A stretch of DNA of 11,323 bases from assembly GCA_045654025.1 (NCBI GenBank), contig JAZOMO010000004.1, positions 1-11,323 of the forward strand, written 5' to 3'. Within the stretch, counting starts at the first letter, position 1. Each line of letters begins with the position of its first letter. The translations under genes were made by a program, and so were the position numbers. Source of the stretch: Scatosoma sp045654025. GTDB taxonomy: Bacteria > Bacillota > Clostridia > Christensenellales > Borkfalkiaceae. The notes under the pieces were generated by a model. The model saw only the letters and a list, made by a program, of their open reading frames with translations, was not told the DNA's origin and did not search any database. Below are positions 1-6,294 of this stretch, piece by piece.

Positions 1-1355
1 AAAGGCAGGGTGTATTCGAGTTTAACACGGCGTTCGTCCATATAGGTCATATTCTTGAACACGCCACGCTTTTCCTTGCAAAGGTCCATGACTGCGCCCA
101 TATAGTCGGACGGAGTGTAAATCTCTGCTTTTACAATCGGCTCTTCCATATACTCGATATCCGAGGCATCGGGCAAGTGGGAAGGATTGTCTACGTAGAA
201 TTCTTCGCCGTTCGTCTTGTGCACCAAATAGCTTACCGACGGTGCTGTCGTGATGATGTCGAGGTTGAACTCACGTTCGATACGCTCCTGTATAATCTCC
301 ATGTGCAGTAGCCCCAAGAATCCGCAACGGAAACCAAAGCCAAGCGCCACCGAATTGTCCGGCTCGAAGATGAGCGACGCATCGTTTAACTGCAATTTTA
401 GAATCGCCTCTTTAAGGTCGTTGAACTTACTGCCGTCCAAAGGATAGATACCGCAGAAGACCACGGGTTGTACCTTTTTGTAGCCAGGGAGAGGCTCTGC
501 CGCAGGACGAAGAGCGCTCGTGACCGTATCGCCTACCGCAACGTCCTGAATGGACTTAATCGAAGCGGCAATATACCCTACCTGCCCTGCCTCAAGCTTA
601 TCCTTGGGCAAGAGACCAGGAGCAAATACGCCAACCTCGGTGACGTCGTAGGTCGCATCGGACAAGAAAGTACCGATTTTATCGCCGACCTTCACTTCGC
701 CGTCTACGATACGCACAAAGAGGATAACCCCTTTATAGTTGTCGTAGTAGCTGTCGAAAATTAACGCCTTCAAGGGCGCTTCCGTATCCCCGTCGGGGGC
801 GGGGAAGTAGGTGGCAATCGCCTCCAACAAGTCCTCGATATTCGTACCCTCTTTTGCAGAAACGCAGGGAACACCCTCTGCATCCAAACCGATGACCTCT
901 TCAATCTCCGCCTTCGCCTCGTCAATGCGCGCGCTGGGCAAGTCAATCTTATTGATGACGGGCAGGATTTCCAGATTGTTCTCTAAGGCAAGGTAGACGT
1001 TCGCCAACGTTTGCGCTTCTACGCCCTGCGTTGCATCGACAACCAAGATTGCCCCTTCGCAAGCCGCCAACGAACGGCTGACCTCGTAGGTAAAGTCCAC
1101 GTGCCCCGGGGTGTCGATGAGGTTGTATTCGTATTCCGTGCCGTCCTTTGCCGTGTAGTACATGCGGACGGGGGTCAGCTTGATTGTGATACCACGCTCA
1201 CGCTCGATGTCCATGCTATCGAGCAACTGTTCTTCCATATCACGCTTTGACACCTGCCCCGTCTTTTCAATCAGACGGTCAGCAAGCGTACTTTTACCGT
1301 GGTCGATGTGCGCGATAATACAAAAATTTCGTATATTTTTATTTGGTTTCGCCAT
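1..1355 (-). CDS. lepA: Elongation factor 4 (LepA), 3' end cut off by window edge
   Basis: This is a ribosome-associated translational GTPase of the EF4/LepA family, which back-translocates or remodels stalled ribosomes in the cytoplasm. The start is the ATG at 1353-1355, giving a protein that begins MAKPNKNIRNFCIIAHIDHG. About 451 codons are visible of a family length near 600, so the C-terminal quarter lies beyond the left edge. GTPase motifs are intact: G1 AHIDHGKS (about residues 15-22), G2 RGITIK (54-59), G3 DTPGH with the catalytic His (81-85), G4 NKID (135-138) and G5 SAK (near 165). Domain II and the EF-G-like regions follow, including FGFRCGFLGLLHMEI, which is characteristic of LepA. 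The ribosome binding site is weak (GAGATAG before the ATG). The gene lies 30 bp downstream of the LysR gene with no promoter or terminator visible between them, so it is probably cotranscribed with mnmE. The identification is very secure. Confidence 0.97.
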   Translation of the reverse strand, partial: MAKPNKNIRNFCIIAHIDHGKSTLADRLIEKTGQVSKRDMEEQLLDSMDIERERGITIKLTPVRMYYTAKDGTEYEYNLIDTPGHVDFTYEVSRSLAACEGAILVVDATQGVEAQTLANVYLALENNLEILPVINKIDLPSARIDEAKAEIEEVIGLDAEGVPCVSAKEGTNIEDLLEAIATYFPAPDGDTEAPLKALIFDSYYDNYKGVILFVRIVDGEVKVGDKIGTFLSDATYDVTEVGVFAPGLLPKDKLEAGQVGYIAASIKSIQDVAVGDTVTSALRPAAEPLPGYKKVQPVVFCGIYPLDGSKFNDLKEAILKLQLNDASLIFEPDNSVALGFGFRCGFLGLLHMEIIQERIEREFNLDIITTAPSVSYLVHKTNGEEFYVDNPSHLPDASDIEYMEEPIVKAEIYTPSDYMGAVMDLCKEKRGVFKNMTYMDERRVKLEYTLP

Positions 1356-1385
1356 AATTTCTATCTCAATTCGTTCTTTTTTTGT

Positions 1386-2279
1386 TTACAGTTTTACACC
1401 AAAAAGTTGCAAAAACATTCTCAAAGCGTACGATGCCGTCGTGTTCTTCGGCAAGACCATGCCCACCGAGCGAACGGACAGAGGGGGATCGGTTTCCACC
1501 ACCTGCAACGCGCCCTCTGCGATCTCCTTTTCCGCATATTCCTTGGGAATAACGCCGATGCCCATACCCTGCGCCACCAGACGCTTCATCAGTTCCCAAC
1601 TGCTGATTTCAATGGATGATTGCAGTTCAATCCCCACGGAAGAAAGGAAGCTATTCAACGATTTCGTCGCTACCGTGTCCTTATCCAGCGTGATGAGCGG
1701 ATATTTTTTGAGCTCAGAAAGGGAAACCGTACCCTTAGCAAGTTCGGAATACTTTTCCCCCGTGATAAACACGTCCGTCAAGCGCTTGAAGTTGCCGTGC
1801 AACTGCAAAGCATCATCCAGCTTCATTGGCAAGTTCACAAACGCCACGTCGATTTCGCCGTTCTTCAACTCCTCCAGCGTCTGCGGAGAATAGTCGGAAA
1901 CCAGTTCGATTTTTACCGCAGGATATTTTTCATGGAATTCCACAATCTTGTCCGCCAAAACGTATTCGAAGATGGTATCCGATGCGCCGATACGGATCGT
2001 ACCCGTTGCCGAGCTGTTGATCTGCGAAAGCATCACCTGCGCTTCGTTGAACAGCCCCAACGCCGCCTCGACTTTATCGAAGATGACTTTGCCACCCTGC
2101 GCTGAGAGCTCCATGCCCCTATGGGTACGGTTGAACAGGGAAACACCCAACTGTGTTTCCAGTTGCTTAATAGATTGTGAAACGGCAGGTTGCGAAATAT
2201 ACAACTCCTCTGCGGCGCGCGTCAAACTACCGCATTTTGCTACCGTATAAAATACCCTGTAAAGTTCTAAATTAACCAT
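1386..2279 (-). CDS. LysR-family transcriptional regulator
   Basis: A 297-residue protein, the usual LysR length. The N-terminal winged helix-turn-helix covers about residues 1-60, with AAEELYISQPAVSQSIKQLE as the recognition segment and LFNRTHRGMELSAQG as the wing. A periplasmic-binding-protein-like effector domain follows from about residue 93 (TIRIGASDTIFEY onward) to the C-terminus. The start ATG at 2277-2279 is preceded by GGATAAGGGAATAAC, an adequate ribosome binding site. LysR proteins bind DNA as dimers or tetramers and respond to a small co-inducer; the ligand and targets cannot be read from the sequence. Most LysR genes sit divergent from their target. This one instead lies in the same direction between mnmE (22 bp upstream) and lepA (30 bp downstream), so no target is suggested by position. 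The family call is secure; the specific role is unknown. Confidence 0.94.
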   Translation of the reverse strand: MVNLELYRVFYTVAKCGSLTRAAEELYISQPAVSQSIKQLETQLGVSLFNRTHRGMELSAQGGKVIFDKVEAALGLFNEAQVMLSQINSSATGTIRIGASDTIFEYVLADKIVEFHEKYPAVKIELVSDYSPQTLEELKNGEIDVAFVNLPMKLDDALQLHGNFKRLTDVFITGEKYSELAKGTVSLSELKKYPLITLDKDTVATKSLNSFLSSVGIELQSSIEISSWELMKRLVAQGMGIGVIPKEYAEKEIAEGALQVVETDPPLSVRSVGMVLPKNTTASYALRMFLQLFGVKL

Positions 2280-2301
2280 AGTTATTCCCTTATCCTTCGT
2301 A

Positions 2302-3648
2302 TTATTTCCCTACGCAAAACTTTTCAAAAATTTCCGTGATGATTGCCTCAGTCGCCGTTTCGCCCGTGATTTCTCCCAAAGCGTCCCAAGCGGCCTTTAC
2401 GTCAATGCCGATTAAGTCCAAGGGCTGGAAATCGCAGGCGGTTATCGCAAAGCGCAGACTGTCCGCCGCACGGGAAAGCGCATCGAAATGTCGTTGTTCA
2501 ATCAAGAACGCCGCGTCCTCGGCTTGGTCACCGCCAAAGCCTCTCTCGTACAGGAGCGCCTTCAATCGTTCTATCCCCTCGCCCGTCACCGCAGAGGTGT
2601 GCACGTCCGCATCCGTTTCCGTATCATCCGAGGTAGCGTCCACCTTGTTGAAGACCTTGATTAACGGCTTGTCCTGCACCATGGTAAGCACGCGTGCATC
2701 CTCTTCGTCCACGCCACGGGATAAGTCGGCAACAAACACCGCCAAATCGCAGGAGCGAATGATACTCTCTGCGCGGGTGATACCGATAGTCTCGATGTCG
2801 TCCTCACTATCGCGCACACCAGCGGTGTCGTATAGATTGAACTTCGCGCCACGGATTTCTATCGTGCCTTCCACCGCATCACGGGTCGTACCTGCCACCG
2901 AGGATACGATGGCTTTGTCGTACCCCAGCAAGCGGTTGAGCAGGGAGCTTTTCCCCGTGTTCGGTTTGCCGCAAATAGCAACGGTGATACCCGATTTGAT
3001 TTTTTTACCAAGCGAATAGGTGGACAACAATTTTTGCAAGTCTTCCAGCAAACGGATAAGCGCCGTCTTCAATTCACCGACGTGCTGTTCCTCAATATCT
3101 TCTTCAGGGTAGTCCACGGATACGTCGATACCTGCCAGCAGGTTTTTCAGGCGTTCCTGCGCAGAAACAACCTCTGCCGTCAACTTTTCGCTGTACAGCA
3201 TATAGCCAGCCTTGACCTCTGCCGCACTCTCGCCGTTGATCATATCGGCAACCCCTTCCGCTGAGGCAAGCGATAATTTGCCGTTCAAGAACGCGCGTTT
3301 TGTAAATTCCCCTTTGCCTGCGCTCTTCGCGCCCAAGGAGAGCGCCTTTTTCAATACGCCCCTTGCGATGCTCTCGCCGCCGTGGCATTGAAATTCCACG
3401 ACGTCCTCGCCCGTATAGCTGTGGGGAGCTTTGAAATACACAGCCATGCCGTAGTCGGTAAATCCGTCGCAAGCAATCGTCCCCGGGTACAAGCGGTACG
3501 GCTGAAAATCGGGCACGGCCGTCTTTCCAGAGGGGGTAAACATCTGCGCCGTGATTTCCAGCGGATTTTTGCCGCTCAAACGAATGATGGCAACGCCGCC
3601 TTTCCCTGCAGGCGTTGCTATTGCCGCTATCGTTTCTTCCATTAGCAT
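2302..3648 (-). CDS. mnmE: tRNA uridine-5-carboxymethylaminomethyl modification GTPase MnmE (TrmE)
   Basis: MnmE acts with MnmG to install the 5-carboxymethylaminomethyl group on U34 of tRNAs reading split codon boxes, using tetrahydrofolate-derived carbon and GTP hydrolysis. The protein is 448 residues, normal for the family. The N-terminal folate-binding domain is about 1-120 (ETIAAIATPAGKGGVAIIRLSG; EFTKRAFLNGKLSLASAEGV). A helical domain surrounds an inserted G domain at about 220-370: G1 GKPNTGKS (227-234), G2 TTRD (254-257), G3 DTAG (274-277) and G4 NKVD (334-337). The essential C-terminal FCxGK motif is present as FCVGK (444-448). The first ATG is chosen because AAAGGAGGGTG lies about 8 nt upstream; the second ATG (residue 3) would be about 14 nt away. 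It is the first gene of the cluster mnmE-lysR-lepA, behind a strong promoter. No RNA hairpin or mnmG gene is adjacent in the visible part. Confidence 0.98.
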   Translation of the reverse strand: MLMEETIAAIATPAGKGGVAIIRLSGKNPLEITAQMFTPSGKTAVPDFQPYRLYPGTIACDGFTDYGMAVYFKAPHSYTGEDVVEFQCHGGESIARGVLKKALSLGAKSAGKGEFTKRAFLNGKLSLASAEGVADMINGESAAEVKAGYMLYSEKLTAEVVSAQERLKNLLAGIDVSVDYPEEDIEEQHVGELKTALIRLLEDLQKLLSTYSLGKKIKSGITVAICGKPNTGKSSLLNRLLGYDKAIVSSVAGTTRDAVEGTIEIRGAKFNLYDTAGVRDSEDDIETIGITRAESIIRSCDLAVFVADLSRGVDEEDARVLTMVQDKPLIKVFNKVDATSDDTETDADVHTSAVTGEGIERLKALLYERGFGGDQAEDAAFLIEQRHFDALSRAADSLRFAITACDFQPLDLIGIDVKAAWDALGEITGETATEAIITEIFEKFCVGK

Positions 3649-3683
3649 CTCTACACCCTCCTTTTGGTATAACTTTCATTAAT

Positions 3684-3712
3684 ATTGTATCATAACTTTG
3701 TTATGATGTAAA
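3684..3712 (-). promoter_or_regulatory. Promoter of the mnmE-lysR-lepA cluster, with palindromic spacer
   Basis: Read on the minus strand, a -35 box TTTACA (3707-3712) and a -10 box TACAAT (3684-3689) are separated by exactly 17 bp; each differs from consensus at one base. The predicted transcription start is near 3677, giving a leader of about 28 nt that ends in a strong AGGAGG ribosome binding site. The 17-bp spacer is the perfect inverted repeat TCATAAC-AAA-GTTATGA, a plausible operator for a dimeric repressor. This is sequence-based only. Confidence 0.8.
3690..3706. repeat. Perfect 7-3-7 palindrome between -35 and -10, candidate operator
   Basis: Plus strand reads TCATAAC TTT GTTATGA; the 7-bp arms are exact reverse complements around a 3-bp centre. 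It fills the whole spacer of the mnmE promoter, where a bound dimer would block RNA polymerase. Its symmetry does not place a T-N11-A LysR box at the centre (the N11 pair is A and T in the wrong order), so binding by the neighbouring LysR protein is not indicated. A chance AT-rich palindrome cannot be excluded. Confidence 0.55.
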
Positions 3713-3733
3713 CTGTTTTGATAAATTTTTTTT

Positions 3734-3764
3734 AAAAAAAAAGCGGAAAATATAATTTCCGCTT
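3734..3764 (-). terminator. Intrinsic terminator of the ecfA-ecfT-truA-membrane protein operon
   Basis: On the minus strand the stem AAGCGGAAA (3756-3764) pairs perfectly with TTTCCGCTT (3741-3749) across a 6-nt loop and runs into an uninterrupted T tract (T9, overlapping the stem end). It begins 38 bp after the stop codon of the membrane protein gene and precedes the mnmE promoter, so it separates the two minus-strand units. Confidence 0.88.
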
Positions 3765-3802
3765 ATCTTTTATCCGTTTTTAACCTCTTGCATAGCGAAG
3801 GA

Positions 3803-4681
3803 TTATGCAAAGAAATCATCGCCGTCGTGCCCACCCGACGAACCACCTTTATTTTCCTCGGAAAATTCCTCAAACGGGTCCTTCGGTTTCTCTTCCTGCG
3901 GCGGCATGTTTGCGCCGGTATTGCCGTACGGGTTGCCATAGGGATTGCCGTAGGGATTTCCGTAAGGATTGCCCCATTGTTGTTGCTGACGACGGTACGC
4001 TTCACGCCTTGCACGAATCGCCGCTTCGTAATCAAACGGATCGCGTCTGTGGATGCACAGTACAGCTATCGGTTTGAAATAGGGAATAAACAGACCTACA
4101 ACGCTGAGCAGTGTTGCATTGTTGTACGCATACCGCTTATAGAGCCCCATATACAGCATCAAGAAGATAATCGATTCCACCAACGCAATTAAGGACCCTA
4201 TGCCAAACTGGTAGAACTCCAGCCATTGAAGCGCCTCCCCAGATAACTGCGGCCAATCAGGATACACGACGCCGTTATAAGAAAAATATTGCAATGAAGC
4301 GCCGTTTTTAACGAACAACACAGCCATCGACCAGACCACAAAAGCATGGTAAACCACGGAAATGAGCTCCAAAATCATCGCCCACAATCCCAAATGCTTT
4401 ACCTTGCGGCCAAAGAAGGAAATCTCTCCTGCAAGCTCTTCCACCAGCAGGGTGTAAGCAAATGGAACGAACGCCAAATACTTGCGCTTAGCGTTTGTCT
4501 TTTTCGCCATTTTATACAAAGCAAAACCTTGCGCAAGAAAGGTAATCAGCCACAGAACACCCACAGTCACAAAGATGTTAAGAATCTGATACTTATTCAT
4601 TTGTTGTTTTTGCTTGTACAAGTTAAGCGCAAAGTAGTTCACCAATGAGTCAAACACTGAAAACCAACCCGGATTCGTCAT
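3803..4681 (-). CDS. Unknown multi-pass membrane protein with GNPY repeat tail
   Basis: A 292-residue protein of no family I recognise. A short N-terminal stretch (1-30) is followed by four or five hydrophobic helices at about 32-58, 66-82, 96-124, 157-181 and 190-210. Next comes a basic segment (HRRDPFDYEAAIRARREAYRRQQQQW, about 211-236), then four tandem GNPY units (237-252). The acidic and glycine-rich tail (EEKPKDPFEEFSEENKGGSSGGHDGDDFFA) looks disordered and is probably cytoplasmic given the positive residues just after the last helix. The start at 4681 is supported by AAAGGGAGAG upstream; an internal ATG at residue 28 lacks a ribosome binding site. It is the last gene of the ecfA-ecfT-truA operon, 15 bp after the truA stop, and is followed by a terminator. 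The fold and location are inferred from hydrophobicity only; no enzymatic motif is visible and it does not resemble an ECF S component closely enough to be called one. Confidence 0.85.
   Translation of the reverse strand: MTNPGWFSVFDSLVNYFALNLYKQKQQMNKYQILNIFVTVGVLWLITFLAQGFALYKMAKKTNAKRKYLAFVPFAYTLLVEELAGEISFFGRKVKHLGLWAMILELISVVYHAFVVWSMAVLFVKNGASLQYFSYNGVVYPDWPQLSGEALQWLEFYQFGIGSLIALVESIIFLMLYMGLYKRYAYNNATLLSVVGLFIPYFKPIAVLCIHRRDPFDYEAAIRARREAYRRQQQQWGNPYGNPYGNPYGNPYGNTGANMPPQEEKPKDPFEEFSEENKGGSSGGHDGDDFFA
3926..3973 (-). repeat. Four 12-bp in-frame tandem repeats encoding GNPY
   Basis: Four consecutive 12-bp units encode Gly-Asn-Pro-Tyr in the membrane protein's tail, followed by a degenerate Gly-Asn-Thr. 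Third codon positions vary between units (AAT/AAC, CCT/CCC/CCG, TAT/TAC), so the repeat is kept at protein level and is not a fresh DNA duplication. Confidence 0.9.
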
Positions 4682-4696
4682 ATAATTCTCTCCCTT

Positions 4697-5440
4697 TTAA
4701 TATTCCACCGACATCAGCGTTAAGCCCTTTGCCGCAAAGTTCTTTCCAACCAGGTTCCTCGCCCCTGTCGCGTACGCCTCTTGTAAGCTTTCCATACTGC
4801 GCCTACCCGAGGCCAAGTCAAGTAGCTCCCCTACCATCGTGCGCACCATATTATACAAGAAACCGTTGCCGCATACGAACACGTCCAACACGCGCACGCC
4901 GTATTCAAGCCGAGGACAGACCTGCACTGAATAGACGGTACGAACGGTTGTTTTTGCCGAAGAGCCGCTGGCGCAAAATGCCTTGAAGTCGTGCTCGCCC
5001 TCAAACGCCCTCGCCGCCTCTTGCAACGCTTCAATCGAGGGAAACTTTTCCACCCTCGTTGCAAAGCGCTCCAACAGAGGATTTTCGCGCATACCTTCGT
5101 ACAGCGTATAGCGGTAGGTCTTGCGCTTTGCGCTTCTGCAAGCATCGAAGCCGTCTGCACCTTCCCAGCCCTCCAACACGCGAATGGACGGGGGCAGGTA
5201 CACGTTTAAGCAGTCTGGCATACGCTCGGCAGGCACGGTAAGGTCCGCCTTAAAGTGGCAAACTTGCCCTGCCGCGTGCACCCCTGCATCCGTTCTACCG
5301 CTTGCAACAATCCGCACGTCGATATGCAACGCAGTTTGCACCGCTTCTTCTAAACATTGTTGTACGGAGAAGGCGTTTTTCTGGCGTTGCCAGCCAGCGT
5401 ATTCCGTACCGTCGTATGCAATTTTCAGTACGTATAACAT
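4697..5440 (-). CDS. truA: tRNA pseudouridine synthase A
   Basis: TruA converts uridines 38, 39 and 40 of the tRNA anticodon arm to pseudouridine. The protein is 247 residues, a normal length. It opens with LKIAYDGTEYAGWQRQ, the typical TruA N-terminus, and carries the catalytic motif GRTDAGVHA (48-56) with nucleophile Asp51. The KRKTYRYTLY segment (near 105-115) and the C-terminal NGFLYNMVRTMVGELL segment (near 190-206) are also family hallmarks. The start ATG at 5440 follows TTAGGAGAAGGGCTT, an adequate ribosome binding site. It lies 32 bp after ecfT and 15 bp before the membrane protein gene. The order ecfA-ecfT-truA is the conserved Firmicutes arrangement, which supports both identifications. 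No defects are seen. Confidence 0.97.
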   Translation of the reverse strand: MLYVLKIAYDGTEYAGWQRQKNAFSVQQCLEEAVQTALHIDVRIVASGRTDAGVHAAGQVCHFKADLTVPAERMPDCLNVYLPPSIRVLEGWEGADGFDACRSAKRKTYRYTLYEGMRENPLLERFATRVEKFPSIEALQEAARAFEGEHDFKAFCASGSSAKTTVRTVYSVQVCPRLEYGVRVLDVFVCGNGFLYNMVRTMVGELLDLASGRRSMESLQEAYATGARNLVGKNFAAKGLTLMSVEY

Positions 5441-5472
5441 AAGCCCTTCTCCTAATTCTTGTAATTTCTTCC

Positions 5473-6294
5473 TTATAATAACCCCGGCAACGTTATTTTT
5501 AATATGATAACGCCTGCCAGCATTGCAAGGCCAAAGATTGACGCAATCGAATCGCGCCAGCCAAGGCGAAGCTTTTTGTATTTCGTACGCGTTTTACTGC
5601 CTGCATAGCAACGCGCATCCATCGCATCGCCCAGCTCGTCCGCACGGCGGAAGGCGCTGATAAGTAGCGGTATGAGTACCGGCACGATTGCCCGCATCCG
5701 CTTGAACAAGCCACCCGTTTCAAAGTCTGCGCCACGGGCTTTTTGCGCGTTCATAATCCTGGAGGTTTCATCCGTCAAAATGGGAATAAACCTCAGCGCG
5801 ATCGACATAATTAATGCGATATCGTGGACAGGGACTTTTATCCATTTTAAGGGGGTCAATAAGCTCTCTAACCCGTCCGTCAGCGCAACGGGCGTCGTTG
5901 TAAGTGTTAACAGCGACGAACCCATCACCAACAAGAACAGACGAACAACCAAGAACCCTGCCGTAATCAAGCCGCCAGAATAGATATGCAAGAATTGCCA
6001 GCTCCACAGCGCGGCTTCGCCCTCTTTAGGACTGTAAAAAAAGATATTCAGAACCGCCGTAAACAGCAGAAGGAATAACACCCCCCTGACCGATTTGAGC
6101 AGTTTTCCAATAGGAACACGGGAAAAAAGCACGCAAAAGAGCAACGCCACAGCGCATACCCCCAGTCCCCAAAAGGTGGTCGCCAAAAAGGTCGCCACGA
6201 TATATGCAATTAAAAACAGTAGCTTTATGCGAGGGTCTAACTTATGCGCAAAGGAATTTGCAGGATAGTATTGCCCGAAGGAAACGTCAGCCAT
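5473..6294 (-). CDS. ecfT: Energy-coupling factor transporter transmembrane protein EcfT
   Basis: EcfT is the membrane scaffold that links the two EcfA ATPases to exchangeable substrate-binding S components for vitamin or metal uptake. Starting at the ATG, the protein is 273 residues. The N-terminus SFGQYYPANSFAHKLDPRIKLL is typical, followed by hydrophobic helices at about 25-58, 70-88, 108-135 and 155-175 and a final helix near 250-268. The two coupling-helix signatures are present as QKARGADF (Arg-containing motif at 186-188) and DARCYAG (226-232). I prefer the ATG at 6292-6294 to the in-frame GTG at 6301-6303 because GGAGG (6303-6307) sits 8 nt before the ATG and overlaps the GTG. With this start it overlaps ecfA by 8 nt (ATGGCTGA), suggesting translational coupling. 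The gene looks intact. Confidence 0.95.
   Translation of the reverse strand: MADVSFGQYYPANSFAHKLDPRIKLLFLIAYIVATFLATTFWGLGVCAVALLFCVLFSRVPIGKLLKSVRGVLFLLLFTAVLNIFFYSPKEGEAALWSWQFLHIYSGGLITAGFLVVRLFLLVMGSSLLTLTTTPVALTDGLESLLTPLKWIKVPVHDIALIMSIALRFIPILTDETSRIMNAQKARGADFETGGLFKRMRAIVPVLIPLLISAFRRADELGDAMDARCYAGSKTRTKYKKLRLGWRDSIASIFGLAMLAGVIILKITLPGLL

Noticed and set aside
1162..1893. A 243-codon plus-strand open frame antisense to lepA and the LysR gene
   Set aside because: It spans two well-identified minus-strand genes, and its translation is low-complexity Ser-rich with no domain. It is an antisense shadow.
2336..3019. A 227-codon plus-strand open frame opposite mnmE
   Set aside because: It is antisense to the GTPase domain of mnmE, Ser-rich, with no family resemblance and no credible ribosome binding site.
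3926..3973. Short tandem repeats that might suggest a CRISPR or satellite array
   Set aside because: The 12-bp units are in frame with no spacers and encode GNPY; they are part of the membrane protein gene.
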